Counted from the stretch's first letter, positions 33,817-41,527 are shown. The stretch: 47,428 bases of DNA from Gammaproteobacteria bacterium (GCA_023228645.1 JALOAT010000029.1:1-47428), one strand, 5' to 3'. The notes: generated from the letters alone by a model not told the origin. Made by a program: numbers and translations.

Positions 33817-34035
33817 ATGACATTTGAGCGTCGATTTAATATGGATCACGTTCAGATTGTTGCTGGGGCTGCTCTCAAGAAGCTAGAGGCTGGCGAGCCT
33901 CATACTAATGTCGGTGTTGAGTTCATCATTGAGCAGCTACTGGTGGAAAAAGACTGGGCTGGCTTGGGCCTAGATCCGTATGTGGCTCCTATCAATTACG
34001 AAGCCGTTGAGGAACTGAAAAAGTACCTTACTTAA
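33817..34035 (+). CDS. Hypothetical protein (72 aa, start uncertain)
   Basis: ATG 33817 and ATG 33841 are both possible; neither has a good ribosome-binding site. Acidic helical protein (QIVAGAALKKLEAGEPH, FIIEQLLVEKDWAGLG). It overlaps the end of the convergent lipoprotein gene by 8 bp. Confidence 0.6.
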   Translation: MTFERRFNMDHVQIVAGAALKKLEAGEPHTNVGVEFIIEQLLVEKDWAGLGLDPYVAPINYEAVEELKKYLT

Positions 34036-34300
34036 TTTTACCGCCACATTCTACAAAGCTGGCTTCAAGTTCAATAACATACTCTTTGAGTTGAGCCAAC
34101 GATTTTCTCATAACAGTGTTTTGCTCTTCTAAATGCATACCAGTTCGTGCGCGGTCTAAATCTGTTGATTTTCTTTTAACAGTAACATCACATATTACAA
34201 CTTGAGCTGTTGGGATTGGTTGCACAACAGGATGACTTTTCGGTGTCGATGCACACGCTGCCAGTAAACTAATGACTGGTATGATTATCCATTTTTTCAT
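34028..34300 (-). CDS. Small lipoprotein, candidate outer-membrane spanin (90 aa)
   Basis: KKW, hydrophobic stretch and the lipobox LLAAC (Cys 16) predict a lipoprotein; the rest is Pro-rich then helical. It starts within the end of the gene at 34297 (4-bp overlap), which codes for a membrane coiled-coil protein: the arrangement of two-component spanins that fuse inner and outer membrane at lysis. Sequence similarity to known Rz1 proteins is not visible, so this is inference from architecture. Confidence 0.65.
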   Translation of the reverse strand: MKKWIIIPVISLLAACASTPKSHPVVQPIPTAQVVICDVTVKRKSTDLDRARTGMHLEEQNTVMRKSLAQLKEYVIELEASFVECGGKIK

Positions 34301-34812
34301 TTATTAGCGCTCCAATCTATGATGAATTGATCATTAATCTGTTCTTCAGTTTCAACTCGTTGTGCTGGTGTCTTACCACTTGGGGCTGGGCGGCTATATT
34401 TTCTAACTAAATGCTGGTAATAAGTCTTTTCTCTGCGTAGCTGGGCTGCTTCTTGCTTAGATTCAGCTATTTCCTGCTGTAATTGCTGAACCGTTACATT
34501 GACTACTTTTACTTTACCAGGAAGCCTAACAGTGCGTTCTTTAACTTTATAAGTTTCGATAACTTTAGCTTGTTCCTGGATGATTTTAGTCTTTTCCTGG
34601 ATAATGTATCTTGTTTCAACCAATGTACCAATAGTAACTACCCAAACACAGCAAAGAACTACGGCTAAAGTCATAAGGAATGCTTCTGCTTCTGAAGCTG
34701 GTGTTTTAATTATTCGCTTTCGGGCCCATTGCCAGATAGCTTTCAAAAATTTCCCCACCATTCGAAATGGAAAAAGTAAAGCTGATAAAACCTTTTTAAA
34801 ATTTATTTTCAT
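34297..34812 (-). CDS. Membrane coiled-coil protein, candidate inner-membrane spanin (171 aa)
   Basis: Start after GGCGAGGAAAATTT. Basic N-terminal 35 residues, a transmembrane segment about 45-66 (AFLMTLAVVLCCVWVVTIGT), then a long coiled coil (IIQEKTKIIQEQAKVIETYK, VQQLQQEIAESKQEAAQLRR). The topology fits an i-spanin, with the lipoprotein gene next to it. The 40-residue basic cytoplasmic part is longer than usual. AT-rich compared with plus-strand genes. Confidence 0.7.
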   Translation of the reverse strand: MKINFKKVLSALLFPFRMVGKFLKAIWQWARKRIIKTPASEAEAFLMTLAVVLCCVWVVTIGTLVETRYIIQEKTKIIQEQAKVIETYKVKERTVRLPGKVKVVNVTVQQLQQEIAESKQEAAQLRREKTYYQHLVRKYSRPAPSGKTPAQRVETEEQINDQFIIDWSANK

Positions 34813-34845
34813 AAATTTTCCTCGCCTTTCGCGTATTTATTTCAT

Positions 34846-34874
34846 TTGACTGGCTGACGCACTTATGCTATTGG
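34846..34874 (+). promoter_or_regulatory. Sigma70-type promoter
   Basis: TTGACT (34846-34851), 17 bp, TATTGG (34869-34874), then CAAGGAGACAATA. Confidence 0.65.
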
Positions 34875-34898
34875 TTCAATATACACAAGGAGACAATA

Positions 34899-34973
34899 AT
34901 GATTGCTATTAAGTATTATGCTTACCAGGTGGCATTCTTCCTCACAAAATATGTCAATCCCTGGTTGCCGTGA
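34899..34973 (+). CDS. Micro-ORF / leader peptide (24 aa)
   Basis: ATG follows ACAAGGAGACAATA at the usual spacing for this genome. The peptide IAIKYYAYQVAFFLTKYVNP is hydrophobic and aromatic, so it is either a tiny membrane peptide or a leader. Its TGA overlaps the GTG of the next gene (GTGA), and that gene has no other ribosome-binding site. Confidence 0.55.
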   Translation: MIAIKYYAYQVAFFLTKYVNPWLP

Positions 34974-35335
34974 AACAGGTTTACACAATTGGCGGTCTGA
35001 ATCGTGGATCGTTCAGGCGCAGCCTACAGGCCTACAGTATCCACTATGTGGAGGACAAAGGTTTGTTAGATAGTCAATTTGTAGTTGACGCAACACCAGC
35101 ACAGCATCAGGCTATTATGGATCACATCGACCAAATCAATTATCAGGCAGAATTTTCATTCTTCACTTTCAAAATCAAAAATGGTGGAGAAGCGAACGAA
35201 TTCGAAGCTTATGTGGAAATGTTTCCAGAAGCAAAGATGACAAAAAAGAAAGGCTGGTTCAAGACCACCTTTGATATCTTTTGTCATCCGACTAATGCCA
35301 AACATTTTCAGAATATGGCATCCGAATTGAGTTGA
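34970..35335 (+). CDS. Hypothetical protein, GTG start (121 aa)
   Basis: Starts in a GTGA overlap with the micro-ORF. Helix-strand pattern (FVVDATPAQHQAIMDHIDQI, FSFFTFKIKNGG) with basic MTKKKGWFKTTFDIF. Unrecognised. A consensus promoter starts within its stop region. Confidence 0.7.
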   Translation: MKQVYTIGGLNRGSFRRSLQAYSIHYVEDKGLLDSQFVVDATPAQHQAIMDHIDQINYQAEFSFFTFKIKNGGEANEFEAYVEMFPEAKMTKKKGWFKTTFDIFCHPTNAKHFQNMASELS

Positions 35336-35360
35336 CATCGACGGGTCAACTCACTATAAT
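35332..35360 (+). promoter_or_regulatory. Perfect consensus sigma70 promoter
   Basis: TTGACA (35332-35337), 17 bp, TATAAT (35355-35360). The only exact consensus promoter I found; it drives a twin-hairpin leader or small RNA. Confidence 0.85.
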
Positions 35361-35365
35361 GGAAT

Positions 35366-35440
35366 CATAGTGTTGTTGAGCTGGCCTCCAACACTATGAG
35401 GGGATGGGGTGGAGTTGAGCTTAGGTTCCTCCACCCCAAT
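35366..35440 (+). ncRNA. Twin-hairpin small RNA or leader
   Basis: Two strong hairpins follow the consensus promoter: ATAGTGTTG/CAACACTAT and TGGGGTGGAG/CTCCACCCCA. Both loops contain TTGAGCT, and the two are separated by only a few bases. The second is followed by an AT-rich stretch rather than a clear T run. Could be a decoy RNA for an RNA-binding protein, or a structured 5' leader of the gene at 35490. Confidence 0.55.
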
Positions 35441-35489
35441 GTTTATAATTAATAATAAATATTCCTATACTATTAAGGAATATTCCCCT

Positions 35490-36206
35490 ATGAACGACGA
35501 AGATTTAGTTAAGCGCGTTGTCAAGATGATTGAGGATTTAAGATCACTTGGTGGATCTGATCGTCTCTATATCTTCTCGCCTTATTTCAAACCAATCGAC
35601 ATCAGTATGCCAACATTGTTCGGTGCATTGATGAACTTCACCAATTTCCAGGACTTTTCAGAAGACAAAGTCCAAGGCTTCAAGAAAATTGTCAATGATA
35701 ATGAAGACATTCTAACTGGATATGTACGCATCGGTAATTCAGTTTATAAAGCTGAAATGGATCACGAATACAAGACTCTTCCAGAAACAAAAGGCCGCGA
35801 ACTCATCAAGGCATTAGTAAGCCGCGCTGTTAAAGTTGGCCGCTTTGATTTGTCAATGTTAAATCCTGGTTGGCTTAAAAACAACGAAGCGCACAACACG
35901 GTCGAAGCAGATCCGCATCATACAATGCAGGAAGCTACTTGGGCGCACGATGAAGTTCCTATCCACGATGTAGCTAATGAGCCAGGCGAAGCTGTGCAGA
36001 CAGCTCTTAAAATGCTAACTGAAGTATTTGGTCAATGCACTCATAACAACATACAGGTCCAAGAAATGGAAGAGATGTTGGAAGACGCAGTTGCTCCTTA
36101 CCACATCGAACTCACTCCTAGCAAAGACGGTATTCAAATCGTTGGTCAGAATCACGTCGGAGTTATGCTATATAACAACGACGGTGAACTTTACTGGGAA
36201 TTCTAA
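35490..36206 (+). CDS. Hypothetical acidic protein (238 aa)
   Basis: ATG 35490 is ten bases behind AAGGA; the frame is open back to 35409 through the hairpins, which is unlikely to be used. Alpha/beta with LYIFSPYFKPIDISMPTLFG and a His-rich stretch (DPHHTMQEATWAHDEVPIHD) that could bind metal. Not recognised. Confidence 0.7.
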   Translation: MNDEDLVKRVVKMIEDLRSLGGSDRLYIFSPYFKPIDISMPTLFGALMNFTNFQDFSEDKVQGFKKIVNDNEDILTGYVRIGNSVYKAEMDHEYKTLPETKGRELIKALVSRAVKVGRFDLSMLNPGWLKNNEAHNTVEADPHHTMQEATWAHDEVPIHDVANEPGEAVQTALKMLTEVFGQCTHNNIQVQEMEEMLEDAVAPYHIELTPSKDGIQIVGQNHVGVMLYNNDGELYWEF

Positions 36207-36235
36207 TTGACTTCACATTAGTCCACGTGTAAGTT
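36207..36235 (+). promoter_or_regulatory. Sigma70-type promoter of a leaderless gene
   Basis: TTGACT (36207-36212) overlaps the previous stop, 17 bp, TAAGTT (36230-36235). ATG 36243 is seven bases behind the -10. Confidence 0.65.
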
Positions 36236-36242
36236 AGACATT

Positions 36243-37085
36243 ATGAAATTTGATCTTATGTCTGACCTTCACGTGGACCTTTCTCCGAGTTTTAGACTCG
36301 ATTATGGTTCTATGGCAACTAGCCCTATTGCAATTGTTGCTGGTGATACTTCAAACGATCCAGATACTACAATCTTCGAACTAGAACGAATCGCTTCCCA
36401 TTATGAGCAAGTATTGTTCATTGACGGGAACCACGAACATTATGATAATCGTGATGAGACTCGTCGCCGCTCAGACAGGATGCCTGAGTGGGTATATGCT
36501 TACCTGCATAGCAACTTTAGGGATCACCCTAATATCACGTATCTGGGCTCTGGAATCAAGCCTGTCATTATTGGCACTACCGCATTTGTTGGTGCTAATG
36601 GATGGTACGACTTTAATTGGTTGTCTACTCCTCAGGATTATTGCATCCAGAACTGGTACAGCAAAATGAATGATTCTTATTGGGCGAACATTGATCACGG
36701 CTGGGTCTTGAATGAGTGTACAAGGCTAACAAATAACATCGTGCAGACAGTCGATCAACTAAACCAAGACCCAGCAATTAAAGATATTGTGTTGGTAACC
36801 CACACGATTCCTATTGAAGCTGGGGTTTATTATCACCCCACAGATCCGACTTGGAATGCACTCAACGGGTGCTATTTGAACTCACAAATCAAAGCAGCAC
36901 ACAAAGGCAAAGTACGTGTCCATTGCTTTGGACACACTCACAGAAGGCAATTGTTCAACATCAATGGCATCGACTTTGCCTGCAACCCACGAGGCTATCA
37001 AGGCGAGCCTGGATTTGCCAGCTGGACTCCTATGGAGATAGATCTTGGGAGCTTTAAAGTTTCAGCTTTTGGAGAGATTGAATGA
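36243..37085 (+). CDS. Calcineurin-like metallophosphoesterase (280 aa)
   Basis: Metal-site motifs appear in order: SDLHVD (residues 6-11), AGDTSND (about 32-38), DGNHEHY (about 60-66), VTHTIP (about 187-192) and FGHTHRR (about 229-235). Such enzymes hydrolyse phosphodiesters or phosphomonoesters with two metal ions; substrates range from nucleotides to RNA ends, so a role in the RNA-repair set is possible but not shown. Leaderless by promoter position. Confidence 0.88.
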   Translation: MKFDLMSDLHVDLSPSFRLDYGSMATSPIAIVAGDTSNDPDTTIFELERIASHYEQVLFIDGNHEHYDNRDETRRRSDRMPEWVYAYLHSNFRDHPNITYLGSGIKPVIIGTTAFVGANGWYDFNWLSTPQDYCIQNWYSKMNDSYWANIDHGWVLNECTRLTNNIVQTVDQLNQDPAIKDIVLVTHTIPIEAGVYYHPTDPTWNALNGCYLNSQIKAAHKGKVRVHCFGHTHRRQLFNINGIDFACNPRGYQGEPGFASWTPMEIDLGSFKVSAFGEIE

Positions 37086-37249
37086 GCCCGTTTTGGAAAG
37101 GATTCTTTAGCATTTTTAGCTTTGGGGCTCCAATGAAAGATCCTTATGTGAAATACAAACAAAAGGAATTTCAATGGTATCACAAGGGTGAATGGTGGGA
37201 ACATCCTATGTGGGGCGATACTTGGACAAAGAAAAAGGACCGGGATTAA
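37082..37249 (+). CDS. Trp-rich small protein (55 aa)
   Basis: Overlaps the phosphoesterase stop (ATGA). Contains eight Trp residues, e.g. WYHKGEWWEHPMWGDTW, and a basic tail. Its TAA lies in the loop of the terminator. Function unknown. Confidence 0.7.
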   Translation: MSPFWKGFFSIFSFGAPMKDPYVKYKQKEFQWYHKGEWWEHPMWGDTWTKKKDRD

Positions 37250-37263
37250 CCGGTCCTTTTTTA
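37237..37263 (+). terminator. Intrinsic terminator containing the stop codon
   Basis: GGACCGG (37237-37243)/CCGGTCC (37250-37256) followed by six Ts. The stop codon of the gene at 37082 is in the loop. Confidence 0.85.
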
Positions 37264-37481
37264 TTGCCTTACTTTACAGTCTCTCGACCTCGCATACTCT
37301 ACACTAATGGCCATCTAAGGGCTTCACAAGAGCGCTTTTGATCTAACCAGTAATGCTCGTAACTTAAGGCTTTCCAATACACCAATAGAGGTGGGGATGA
37401 TTGAAATCATCCCCCACATATCAAAGGGTTGGCTTACTTGATACCCCAGCCCGTATGCACAGTCTACCTCGAGAAAGGCAA
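37264..37481. other. Non-coding region between convergent units
   Basis: No gene supported. It holds a perfect 10-bp inverted repeat GGGGATGATT/AATCATCCCC near 37393-37414 and a GGGTTGGC/GCCCG-type pairing further on. Probably 3' regions of the plus and minus units; the repeat could be a bidirectional RNA 3' end. Confidence 0.4.
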
Positions 37482-37883
37482 TTAACGATCGCGGCGGTAA
37501 TAACCCCGGCGGCGATCATATTCACGATCACGATTTCGATAGTAGTGACGATAGCCGTAGCCATTGTCCTGATACCAACGATCCCGATAATAATAGCCGT
37601 CTTCGCGGTAATAGTAGCCCTGATACCAGTAGCATCCTTCTGAGAAATAACGACTCTCATAGGGAGAACGTAAATGCTCCCATTGATCATAGCCATCACG
37701 CTCACGTTGATTGGATAATGCCAGTCCGAGAATTACACCAGCAACACCAACTGCAACGACCGTTCCAGCATCTGCACGGCCACGATGATCGTGATATGGA
37801 TTTTGCTGCCAGCGTTGATGAGCCATAGCAGGAGTTGTCAGTGCTACTGATGCCATAAGGGCTAAAGCGACGAGTTTTTTCAT
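37482..37883 (-). CDS. Secreted Tyr/Arg-rich protein (133 aa)
   Basis: Start after AGGAGATAGGTTT. Signal peptide KKLVALALMASVALTTPAMA, then a Gly/Val-rich stretch (AGTVVAVGVAGVILGLALS, like a glycine-zipper) and a tail with many Tyr, Arg and Asp (YYYREDGYYYRDRWYQDNGY). Similar short secreted proteins occur in proteobacterial envelopes with unknown role. Membrane insertion by the Gly-rich part is possible. Confidence 0.75.
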   Translation of the reverse strand: MKKLVALALMASVALTTPAMAHQRWQQNPYHDHRGRADAGTVVAVGVAGVILGLALSNQRERDGYDQWEHLRSPYESRYFSEGCYWYQGYYYREDGYYYRDRWYQDNGYGYRHYYRNRDREYDRRRGYYRRDR

Positions 37884-37899
37884 AAACCTATCTCCTATA

Positions 37900-37927
37900 C
37901 GTTTATCGTATATAGTAGCACTGACAA
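37900..37927 (-). promoter_or_regulatory. Probable sigma70-type promoter (minus)
   Basis: On the minus strand TTGTCA (37927-37922), 16 bp, TAAACG (37905-37900), before AGGAGA of the secreted protein gene. Both boxes are off consensus. Confidence 0.4.
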
Positions 37928-37940
37928 CTTTAATCAAGCC

Positions 37941-38624
37941 TTAATTGCCAGCCTCCATTGCTTCATAATCGAGGTCCAGTTTCAGCTTAGTACGAAGGCC
38001 ATCAAAGCCGTCGTAAAGCATATATGTGGTATGAAGCTCTGGAGTGAATTCGATCTTAATTAGCGTCGTCGCTCCTTCAGTCATTTCCTCAACTTGCTCA
38101 CCTTGCTTGTTGGTTACCATCACCCAAGCATTGCCGGCAGCAGAAAGACGATTCAACTTACCCAGCACTGGTTTGTGGGCGCGTTTGGGCTTGCAAATAA
38201 CCCAATCACCTACCTTGATAGTGTTGCCCAGCATATCAGGCACAGCCGTTTCCTTAATAACTGCTTTAGGTTTGCCCTTCTCAAACTTGACGACGTGGCC
38301 GCCAGTATAACCGACAAGAAATTTATGATTGTTATGGTATGCTTTGATACCAACTTTGATCTGCTTTGCAGGCTTATCACCTTCTGCAGGCGAAACTTCT
38401 ACCAATATCGACCGATCCAGATAAACATTTCCTGAATATCCGGTTGTTTGGAATATAGTAGGATCGACCACCTTAGCAATGGAACCTTCCCGGGCACCAT
38501 CTTGAAATTCGTACCAAATGTCCTCACCATTATTAGCAGCATCAATCAGCTTTCGATAAGGATGCTCTTCCGGCTTACCATAATGGTACGTCTGCCGCGC
38601 GGTCACAATAACTGATTCAACCAA
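37941..38624 (-). CDS. Hypothetical protein, TTG start (227 aa)
   Basis: TTG is preceded by TCAGGAGAAAACAA. Several beta segments, including MLGNTIKVGDWVICKPKRAH and KLNRLSAAGNAWVMV, suggest at least one KOW/SH3-like barrel. Similar in size and style to the proteins at 31578 and 38920. Not recognised. Confidence 0.75.
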   Translation of the reverse strand: MVESVIVTARQTYHYGKPEEHPYRKLIDAANNGEDIWYEFQDGAREGSIAKVVDPTIFQTTGYSGNVYLDRSILVEVSPAEGDKPAKQIKVGIKAYHNNHKFLVGYTGGHVVKFEKGKPKAVIKETAVPDMLGNTIKVGDWVICKPKRAHKPVLGKLNRLSAAGNAWVMVTNKQGEQVEEMTEGATTLIKIEFTPELHTTYMLYDGFDGLRTKLKLDLDYEAMEAGN

Positions 38625-38650
38625 TTGTTTTCTCCTGAAAATGCCAGATC

Positions 38651-38679
38651 CTTATAGCAAATCTGGCATACATATGCAA
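38651..38679 (-). promoter_or_regulatory. Sigma70-type promoter (minus) with GCCAGAT/ATCTGGC repeat
   Basis: TTGCAT, 17 bp, TATAAG on the minus strand; GCCAGAT and ATCTGGC flank the -10 as in the plus-strand promoters at 1155 and 15559. Confidence 0.65.
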
Positions 38680-38687
38680 GCCAAAAC

Positions 38688-38858
38688 TTATTCTTGGTGT
38701 TCTGCAGGGGAGGTTTTGACCTTAATTGATGCCTTTGGGAATTCCTCCAAAATATTTTTCTTGGCGATTCTTACTTGCTGTTCTGAAAAACAAGTAATTA
38801 CGTGCAAGACTTCATTATTAGGACCGTAAGCAACTACGGCGTGAATTAAGGCAGACAT
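38688..38858 (-). CDS. Hypothetical small protein (56 aa)
   Basis: Minus-strand frame with CTGGAGGCCTGTTG before ATG, the best ribosome-binding site in the area. Reads SALIHAVVAYGPNNEVLHVI at its start and continues with a helix of charged residues. Beta-alpha-beta pattern. Not recognised. Confidence 0.7.
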   Translation of the reverse strand: MSALIHAVVAYGPNNEVLHVITCFSEQQVRIAKKNILEEFPKASIKVKTSPAEHQE

Positions 38859-38903
38859 CAACAGGCCTCCAGAGGGTTGTAGTTCAATATCTATACTACA
38901 GTT

Positions 38904-38931
38904 TTGTTACAATGTCTACTTAGTTAGTCAA
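38904..38931 (-). promoter_or_regulatory. Possible sigma70-type promoter (minus)
   Basis: TTGACT (38931-38926), 16 bp, TAACAA (38909-38904) on the minus strand, in the end of the gene at 38920. Confidence 0.45.
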
Positions 38932-39684
38932 TCCGACGTGGAAATGTACCGGATAAATGCTCATATCGTGATCAGTCATCTGCATAGCAGTTGCCAGACT
39001 TTCATCAACGTCAATTTTAACACCGTAGATAGTGTTGGTAATTTCCTTGCCGCCGGAATTGAGCCCAACCCGGATAACTGTGCCGCCTTCAGTAGGACGA
39101 CACCCATTAACTGTGAGGGCGTCGTCGTGCATTTTCACGTAGGTAAATTGTGCTTGCTTCTCAGAGCGTTTCCCGGTGTAGCGAAGCATCCTGAACGGGC
39201 TTCCAGTTTGCTTTAACTCAAACGGGCCACTATACATAAGGACATAGTCACCGTCTACAATTTCACGGCCGAAAAAGTCAACCAAGTTTTTGGCTGCGTT
39301 CTTTTCCTTCTTGACGATTTCTGTTTGGCGATCACCACCAATGACAATCGAGAAAGGGTATTCGCGGCCATAGCGCGGTATTGCTTTCCGGAGACGGAAT
39401 TGGAAGTTCCGATTAGTTCCTTCAGCAGTTCCTTCCCAATAATGGTCTTCGTTAATGTTGGGGCCATATTGGACGCTTCTGAACACTTTAGCAAGGTCGG
39501 ACGGTCGTCGATACTTATTCACCTTCAAGCGCACAGTTGAACCGGCGAAAGTGCCATATGGTACAGTGAAATATACAGGAACATCTGCCTCGATGGCTTC
39601 CTGGATTATCGCATTGATATTCGTCAGATCTTCAATCTTTTTGCGACAAAAATTACGATCAACGTGAAATACTTTTTCTTCCAT
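38920..39684 (-). CDS. Hypothetical protein (254 aa)
   Basis: ATG (39684) follows AAAGGAGATTGGT. N-terminal helices, then a long beta-rich part with VYFTVPYGTFAGSTVRLKVN and IVDGDYVLMYSGPFELK. The end is His-containing (MSIYPVHFHVGLTN). No known family seen. Confidence 0.75.
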   Translation of the reverse strand: MEEKVFHVDRNFCRKKIEDLTNINAIIQEAIEADVPVYFTVPYGTFAGSTVRLKVNKYRRPSDLAKVFRSVQYGPNINEDHYWEGTAEGTNRNFQFRLRKAIPRYGREYPFSIVIGGDRQTEIVKKEKNAAKNLVDFFGREIVDGDYVLMYSGPFELKQTGSPFRMLRYTGKRSEKQAQFTYVKMHDDALTVNGCRPTEGGTVIRVGLNSGGKEITNTIYGVKIDVDESLATAMQMTDHDMSIYPVHFHVGLTN

Positions 39685-39703
39685 ACCAATCTCCTTTGCA
39701 TTA

Positions 39704-39732
39704 TTCATACAAAAAGGGCCGGCACGTGTCAA
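39704..39732 (-). promoter_or_regulatory. Sigma70-type promoter (minus) inside a terminator
   Basis: TTGACA, 17 bp, TATGAA on the minus strand. Its spacer is the 3' half of the terminator of the BI-1-like gene. Confidence 0.65.
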
Positions 39733-39746
39733 TCACGAACCGACCC
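39711..39746 (-). terminator. Intrinsic terminator (minus) after the BI-1-like gene
   Basis: Read on the minus strand: GGGTCGGTTCGTG pairs with CACGTGCCGGCCC (mismatches in the middle), then TTTTTG. Confidence 0.7.
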
Positions 39747-39765
39747 TATTGGAAAGGTAACGATA

Positions 39766-40440
39766 TTAGTCGTTATTGCTGAAAATACCCATAATGCGCA
39801 GGATATACAGGAACATATTGACAAAGTCCAGATAAAGCTCGAGAGCGCCGGAAATTGCCATCACGTCATCGCCGTAACCTTGATTATAAAGGTCCTTGAT
39901 CTTCTGTGTATCATAAGCTGCAAGTCCGGCAAATAGCAACACGCCAGCAAAAGAAACAGCAAGTGTAAACACAGTGCTAACGATAAACATATTGAGGATC
40001 AAGAGACCAATCATACCAAACAGTGCAATGGTAAAGAAAGATCCAAGGCTGCTCATATCAATCTTAGTCGTATAACCAAATAGACTCGTACCAGCAAAGC
40101 CGACAGCAGTAGCAAAGAATGCCTGAGCGATCAGTCCCAGCTTGTATGTGAGAAAGATAGTAGACATACTGGCGCCCATTGCTGCCGCCAGAGCAAGAAA
40201 CAGAGCGCCGTGGACCATTGGATCACGTGGCAAAAGCCACATACCCAAAAGTGCAGCAAATGGTGACAGGATGACAGCCCAAGTCATTACCGGCGATGCC
40301 AGCATCGCAACAGTAGCACCGCTGGTGAACATAGCCCAAGCAACGCCACCAGTGAGAACGAGACCAAGTGTCATCCAATTGTAGACCTTGAGCATAAAGC
40401 TGCGCAAGCCTGAATCATAGGAAACAGTAGCAGTAGTCAT
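39766..40440 (-). CDS. Bax-inhibitor-1/YccA-like membrane protein (224 aa)
   Basis: ATG 40440 is preceded by AAGGAGGAATTTGAAA. After SYDSGLRSFMLKVYNWMTLG, typical for the family, come six to seven hydrophobic segments, and the end LYLDFVNMFLYILRIMG is the BI-1 C-terminal signature. Bacterial homologues (YccA/YbhL) are inner-membrane proteins; YccA inhibits FtsH. A phage copy could protect phage proteins from FtsH, and the SPFH/prohibitin gene at the window end would match this, since HflKC-type proteins also act on FtsH. Confidence 0.9.
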   Translation of the reverse strand: MTTATVSYDSGLRSFMLKVYNWMTLGLVLTGGVAWAMFTSGATVAMLASPVMTWAVILSPFAALLGMWLLPRDPMVHGALFLALAAAMGASMSTIFLTYKLGLIAQAFFATAVGFAGTSLFGYTTKIDMSSLGSFFTIALFGMIGLLILNMFIVSTVFTLAVSFAGVLLFAGLAAYDTQKIKDLYNQGYGDDVMAISGALELYLDFVNMFLYILRIMGIFSNND

Positions 40441-40454
40441 TTTCAAATTCCTCC

Positions 40455-41117
40455 TTAAAGGATAATTGTGCAGATAATCAGTGCAGAGATGCCAGTAGTA
40501 ATAAGACCGCCAAGTGCGCCGCTCCACCAAATTTCATCGGCATCGCGGTATTGGTATTCTGTCACATACTTCTTATTCATTAGTCCAAACAACACAGGCT
40601 TGGTCTCGAATGCTTTCGGAGTGCGACGAAAAGTATTCCACACCTTAAAGAAAGCGAACCAAATCGTGATCACGAACGGAATGCCGATGACAATCCCGCC
40701 CAGCTTAGACCAGAAAAGATAAATGGTAATGAGGATGCCGGCTGGTGTGCGAAGGAAGTCATTGACTGCAATGCCTAGTTCCTTTGCAGTCTGCCCAATA
40801 GCCGACCCAAACTCCTTGGCAAGGCCTGCCCATTCCCTGACATTATCAGGACTCAAAGTCTCACCAACAGGGGCGGCTGCCTTGACTGAATCGCAGGCGC
40901 GGCGGACATTGATAATGTCCTGATCTGACATCTGGCTGATATCGAGAGCATTACAATTAAGTGATGCACCGTCTGGCCCTTTAACCATAGCGGTTGCAAC
41001 CGTACCAACAGCAGCGCCAGCAGCAGCCGAAACAGCAGTAGATGTGTCATCAGCAAAAGCTGGAGTGGTGATGGCCATAGCAGCAGCCAACATAGAAATC
41101 AGAGCAAACTTACGCAT
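40455..41117 (-). CDS. Exported multi-pass membrane protein (220 aa)
   Basis: ATG 41117 after GCAAGGAGATGAA. Signal peptide KFALISMLAAAMAITTPAFA, a periplasmic part with two Cys, and three hydrophobic segments (about 122-145, 146-168, 195-220). Directly upstream of the BI-1-like gene in the same operon, 14 bp apart. Not recognised. Confidence 0.75.
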   Translation of the reverse strand: MRKFALISMLAAAMAITTPAFADDTSTAVSAAAGAAVGTVATAMVKGPDGASLNCNALDISQMSDQDIINVRRACDSVKAAAPVGETLSPDNVREWAGLAKEFGSAIGQTAKELGIAVNDFLRTPAGILITIYLFWSKLGGIVIGIPFVITIWFAFFKVWNTFRRTPKAFETKPVLFGLMNKKYVTEYQYRDADEIWWSGALGGLITTGISALIICTIIL

Positions 41118-41144
41118 TTCATCTCCTTGCAAATATTCATTTTA

Positions 41145-41173
41145 TCTATACATTGTGTTGGCCCATTAGTCAA
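41145..41173 (-). promoter_or_regulatory. Sigma70-type promoter (minus)
   Basis: TTGACT, 17 bp, TATAGA on the minus strand, within the end of the L,D-transpeptidase-like gene. Confidence 0.7.
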
Positions 41174-41527
41174 TCATTTTTGGATGATCAACCTACACCC
41201 TTCCTTGCAAGCATCGACTAGCCGATCATAAACGTCAGGCATAATGTTAATGCATCCATTAGTCACTCGAACTCTGACTGTTGGGTTATTAGCTTGGAGC
41301 CTCCAAACTCGACGCTCACTCGGCCTAAGTGTCCAAACACGATGAATAGCAAAAACTGTGGAAGGAGATTCATCATACTTCAAGACATCGCCACCATATC
41401 CAGGCGATTCAGTATAGCGACGGATGATCTGATACGTTCCAGGAGTCGTGCGATCGCCCACCAATGCTGGGTAGCACTGATGGGCGAAGCATAGGGTCGC
41501 AGCAGTTAAGCTAACGAAAATGTCCAA
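41174..41527 (-). CDS. L,D-transpeptidase (YkuD)-like protein (117 aa)
   Basis: Signal-like N-terminus (DIFVSLTAATLCFAHQ), then FAIHRVWTLRPSERR with the conserved His and VRVTNGCINIMPDVYDRL with the TxGC(I)N catalytic Cys motif of YkuD enzymes, which crosslink peptidoglycan or attach proteins to it. Shorter than most members. TTG start directly after the upstream stop (TAATTG), so it should be coupled to the large Gly/Asn-rich secreted protein; that protein could be its cell-wall substrate. Confidence 0.75.
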   Translation of the reverse strand: MDIFVSLTAATLCFAHQCYPALVGDRTTPGTYQIIRRYTESPGYGGDVLKYDESPSTVFAIHRVWTLRPSERRVWRLQANNPTVRVRVTNGCINIMPDVYDRLVDACKEGCRLIIQK

